A stretch of 52,908 nucleotides of DNA, taken from NCBI GenBank assembly GCA_018261755.1, contig JAGTRJ010000009.1, positions 1 through 52,908 on the forward strand, given 5' to 3'. A model generated the notes under the pieces. It was not told the origin of the DNA and did no database searches. It saw only the letters and a program-made list of their open reading frames with translations. This document shows positions 50,401 through 52,908 of the stretch, one piece after another. Each line of letters starts with the position of its first letter. Position 1 is the first letter of the stretch. This stretch comes from Burkholderiaceae bacterium (GTDB lineage: Bacteria; Pseudomonadota; Gammaproteobacteria; Burkholderiales; Burkholderiaceae_D). The position numbers and the translations under genes were made by a program.

Positions 50401-52908
50401 CACCGGCTCGAACACCCTGATCTTTAATTACACGGTGCAGGCAGGCGACAGCAGCGCCGATTTGGATTACGCGAATGCGGCAACCTCGCTGGCGCTGAAT
50501 GGTGGCACCATCAAGGATGCATCCAGTGCCGATAATGCGGTGCTGACGCTGGCAGCGACGGGCGCGGCCGGTTCGCTGGGCGCGAACAAGGCCATCGTCA
50601 TTGACGGTATCGCGCCGACGGTGACGGATGCAAAAATCTCGATTTCCGGCGCTAGCGGCACCGGCGGCGCATACAAGGTTGGCGATACGGTAACAGCCAC
50701 ATGGAACAACACGGCTGCTGGCGACAACAACAATGACATTGCTGCGGTGAAGGTCGATTTCTCGCAGTTCGGTGGCGGCGCAAATGTGGCGGCGACCAAT
50801 GCCGCCGGCATCTGGAGCGCGACCTACACCATCACCGAAGACGGCGGCGGCTCGATTGACGCGACCAACCGGAATGTTTCCGTCACCGCCACTGACAATG
50901 CCGACAACGCCACCACGACCGCGGATAGCACCAACGCCACGGTGGACAACGATAGCCCCGGCACGCCGAATGCGGTTGCACCGCTGACGGTGGCGGAAAA
51001 CAGTGCGAACGGCACCGTGGTCGGCACGATGAGCGGCGGCGGCGCGGACGGCGTGACCTACAGCCTGACTGATAATGCCGGCGGGCGTTTTGCCATCAAC
51101 GCGAGCACTGGTGTGGTCACGGTGGCCAATGGCAGTCTGCTGAATTACGAGATGGCAACCAGCTACAGCATCACCGTGCGCGCTACCGACAATGCCGGCA
51201 ATACGACCGATGGCACGCCGAGCGTCACCATCACCAACGTCAATGAGGCGTCGACGCTGACCGGGGCGCCGGCGTCAATCACGGTCATCGAAGACACGGC
51301 CGGCAATGTCGATCTCTCGGCGGCGACCTTCGCTGATATCGATACCGCCGGCAACGTTTCATTCAAGATTGTTGCCAGCGCAGGCACGCTGACGGCGACG
51401 AGCGGCGGTAGCGTCACGGTGGCCGGCTCGGGCACGGGCACGCTGACGCTGACCGGCACGGCGGCGAACATCGATACCTTCCTGAACACGGCCAGCAATA
51501 TCAAGTACACCGGCGCAACGAACGTCAACGGCGCCAATGCCGCCACGCTGACGTTGACTGCGAATGATGGCGGCGGTGACGCGGCGCTGGGCGCGGTAGC
51601 GGTGGACATCACGGCGGTCAACGATGCGCCGGCCTTCACCAAAGGCGCGAACCAGACCGTGCTTGAAAGCGCCAGCGCACAAACGGTGCCCAACTGGGCC
51701 ACCGGCATCAGCAGCGGGCCGGCGGACGAGGCGGGCCAGGTCGTGAATTTCGTGGTCAGCAATAACAACAATGCACTGTTTGACGTGCAGCCAACGATCA
51801 ATGCCAGCGGCAACCTGACCTACACCCCGAACGCGAGCGCCAGTGGCAGCGCGACGGTAACCGTGGCGCTGCATGATGACGGCGGCACAGCCAATGGCGG
51901 TGTTGACACCAGCGCCGCTCAAACCTTCACCATCACCGTCACGCCAACGCCGCCAGCGCTGACCAGCGCCACCTATGACGCCAGTACGCATGTGCTCGCC
52001 GTCACCGGCACGAAGCTGGTGGCGCAGGCAGGCGCGAGCAACGACATCGACGTCAGCAAGCTGACCCTCACCGGCGAAGGCGGCACAACCTACACGTTGA
52101 CCGACACAGCCGATGTTGAAATTGCTTCTGCCACCTCGTTTAGCGTGACGCTCAGTGCCACCGACCGTGCCGCGGTCGAAACCCTGCTGCTGAACAAGAA
52201 TGGCACTGCCTCGACCGGCGGCACTACCTACAATCTGGCTGCCGCCGACGACTGGGCCACGGGTGCGGATAGCAGCGTTAATATCGCCGATACCGCCGGC
52301 AACGGCATTACGGTATCGAATGTGGCCGCGCCAGCGATCACCAGCGCGGCATATAACGCGAACAGCGGTGTGATGACAGTCACCGGCACCGGCTTTCTCA
52401 AGCTGGCGGGAGCGGCCAACGACATCGTGGCCAACAAATTCGCCTTTACCGGACAGGGTGGCGCGACCTACACGCTGACCGATACCGCCAACGTGGAGAT
52501 CACGGACGCAACCCATTTCACGCTGACGCTCTCGGCGACCGACAAGGCGGCGGTCAACCTGCTGCTCAACAAGACTGGCACCGCTTCGAATGACAGCACC
52601 ACCTACAACCTGGCCGCGGCGGAAGACTGGGCGGCGGGCGCGGATGCGGCAGTGGTGGTGGCTGATCTGGCTGGCAACGGCATCGACGTTTCCGATAGTG
52701 GTGGAGGCGGCACTCCGGTTACCCCGCCTTCCGCTGGCACGGTTGACGGCGTGGCGGTGCAGCAGCAGACAAGCACGAACACGCAGACGGGCATCACGCA
52801 AACCACCACCACGGTGCCGACCATCACCACTGGCCGGGTGGACGACCCGACGACCGCGCACACCGCGCTGGCCGACATCCCAGTCGGTCCGACAGGCGCC
52901 ACGAATGC
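47435..52908 (+). CDS. Giant DUF4347 repeat surface protein, 3' end missing
   Basis: An open frame of 1,824 codons that runs off the window. TGAGG lies seven bases ahead of the ATG. Residues about 33-190 form a DUF4347 domain ([34 protein letters not shown]). Then come Ig-like, cadherin-like and VCBS-type repeats marked by AVNDAP/SNDAP junctions, including [17 protein letters not shown] and a segment with [19 protein letters not shown]. Two 126-residue repeats follow from residue 1508. There is no Sec signal peptide, as in type I-secreted adhesins whose signal is C-terminal and here unseen. Export and adhesion are inferred. Confidence 0.88.
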   Translation, partial: MTTSTFQEVSSLPDLLQTVDSIVGTAALASAVSREVVFIESGVADLATLTKSIGSGIEIVMLDGDSDGLAQMAAWAQTHSGYDAIHLISHGSTGSVDLGAATLTVANLNEHAGELAAIGAALKTGGDLLLYGCDVAQGSTGLELIGKLSQATGADVAASTNVTGQNGDWVLEVATGAIQANTLAVLNYAGNLLGGTVSFTVLNGNFTSYPSIIDGSSTADYDSANDIAGVDIKFEAANLGQHNTDGTGSVVSNGGGGTGEGLAAVSTAGDGNGSLIITCAGYTFDFTGFQLSSQNWDNIGCGSSDIVITAYDASDAAMGAPITLVKDAGGTYSYIVGVGSFVTSNVDLSSAGFTGVSKIVIDVDSHNLATNNFAFSNITPVATGAKPVLTLPDAPSYTENASAIQIAPNASLTDADNGGLGNWNGGKLDVQISANGEAVDRISIVDSDGDATAITVSGTDISANGTKIGTLSTSGGVVTGTTKLTVSFNADANNTSVQEVIQSLKYDNTSDAPGTSARTVAYTLTDEGNQVLNKSSTITVSAVNDAPTATVPGAQSITEDGTLTFSSAGGKLISISDADVGVLNDIQVTLTATNGTVSLNGTGGLTFTTGDGTADATMTFTGTLANINNHLNGMTFTPTLNYSGAASVVISVSDQGNTGSGGALTDSETVNITVGGSNDAPVVTASGGTTAFTEGNNVTSTPVVIDSGLTLSDADNATLASATVSITGNFQSGEDRLAFTNAAGMGNISESWNVGTGVLTLTSAGATATVAEWQAALHAVTYTNSSDTPSTLNRTISFTAYDGADSSATVTKTVSVSAVNDTPLIAANTGLSVIQGAAGTVVTSAKLGVSDLDNAAAQRTYTVGTATTHGTLYKSGVALSAGNTFTQADIDAGNITYTNDGLSAAADSFAFTVSDGAGGSIASTTFTINVAPPGPLVTNVTSAAANGTYKIGDVIAITVTFDKAVNVTGAPTLLLETGTTDHVASYASGTGSNTLIFNYTVQAGDSSADLDYANAATSLALNGGTIKDASSADNAVLTLAATGAAGSLGANKAIVIDGIAPTVTDAKISISGASGTGGAYKVGDTVTATWNNTAAGDNNNDIAAVKVDFSQFGGGANVAATNAAGIWSATYTITEDGGGSIDATNRNVSVTATDNADNATTTADSTNATVDNDSPGTPNAVAPLTVAENSANGTVVGTMSGGGADGVTYSLTDNAGGRFAINASTGVVTVANGSLLNYEMATSYSITVRATDNAGNTTDGTPSVTITNVNEASTLTGAPASITVIEDTAGNVDLSAATFADIDTAGNVSFKIVASAGTLTATSGGSVTVAGSGTGTLTLTGTAANIDTFLNTASNIKYTGATNVNGANAATLTLTANDGGGDAALGAVAVDITAVNDAPAFTKGANQTVLESASAQTVPNWATGISSGPADEAGQVVNFVVSNNNNALFDVQPTINASGNLTYTPNASASGSATVTVALHDDGGTANGGVDTSAAQTFTITVTPTPPALTSATYDASTHVLAVTGTKLVAQAGASNDIDVSKLTLTGEGGTTYTLTDTADVEIASATSFSVTLSATDRAAVETLLLNKNGTASTGGTTYNLAAADDWATGADSSVNIADTAGNGITVSNVAAPAITSAAYNANSGVMTVTGTGFLKLAGAANDIVANKFAFTGQGGATYTLTDTANVEITDATHFTLTLSATDKAAVNLLLNKTGTASNDSTTYNLAAAEDWAAGADAAVVVADLAGNGIDVSDSGGGGTPVTPPSAGTVDGVAVQQQTSTNTQTGITQTTTTVPTITTGRVDDPTTAHTALADIPVGPTGATN
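51956..52690 (+). repeat. Two tandem 126-residue repeats in the giant protein
   Basis: In-frame units begin at 51956 (codon 1508, [19 protein letters not shown]) and 52334 (codon 1634, [19 protein letters not shown]), a period of 378 bases. Shared blocks include [53 protein letters not shown] and [24 protein letters not shown]. They are diverged at the DNA level. Confidence 0.88.

Noticed and set aside
51359-52861. Long minus-strand open frames opposite the giant surface protein
   Set aside because: They arise from the repetitive GC-rich coding strand; translations are low in motifs and lie fully within the real frame.

Overview
The window looks like chromosomal DNA of a betaproteobacterium of the order Burkholderiales, most like the Oxalobacteraceae (Herminiimonas/Janthinobacterium relatives). 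This rests on GC-rich coding sequence and on three gene blocks in the order usual for that group: maf-yceD-rpmF-plsX-fabH-fabD-fabG-acpP-fabF, ndk-rlmN-pilF-rodZ-ispG-hisS-yfgM-bamB-der, and hfq-hflX-hflK-hflC-hisZ-purA. No tRNA, rRNA, CRISPR array, transposase or prophage was seen.

Layout. 1-7100: uvrB, a DUF5610 gene, a Sel1-repeat protein, a PHP-domain metallohydrolase lipoprotein and a uracil-DNA-glycosylase-like protein without the usual catalytic aspartate. 7100-12840: a cytoplasmic diguanylate cyclase, a PAS histidine kinase with a LuxR-type response regulator, and a cheR-cheD pair without cheB. 12840-19600: a TSUP permease, a ketopantoate-reductase-like protein divergent from a LysR regulator, rlmJ, a membrane-anchored methyltransferase, a PACE efflux protein, an RsmI-like methylase and maf. 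19620-26180: the ribosomal-protein/fatty-acid cluster, from a good sigma-70 promoter to a strong terminator. 26180-29890: a YgfX-like protein, rpoE, a truncated anti-sigma gene without a membrane segment, a secreted seven-bladed WD40 propeller where rseB and mucD would be expected, and a ZIP transporter. 29890-45730: housekeeping genes for nucleotide supply, rRNA/tRNA methylation, type IV pili, cell shape, isoprenoids, histidyl-tRNA, outer-membrane assembly, ribosome assembly, RNA chaperoning, protease control, histidine and purine synthesis. 45730-52908: an accessory-looking end with a secreted tail-collar protein divergent from a giant DUF4347 surface protein that runs off the window.

The most unusual signal is not a gene. 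Eight copies of a structured intergenic element of about 76-110 bp are scattered over the window (2897, 7022, 16761, 18894, 27717, 37857, 45812, 45952), in both orientations and never within a gene apart from one overlapped stop codon. Each has an AT-rich hairpin (ATACT, six or seven bases, AGTAT or near variant), a central GC-rich arm and a conserved TATACCCC-like end. Three copies also carry a 5' hairpin whose two arms change together. Five lie between convergent genes and three touch or nearly touch stop codons. I do not recognise the family. It could be a terminator-like 3' element, a REP/MITE-type mobile repeat, or both.

All calls come from reading the sequence; no database search or folding calculation was run.
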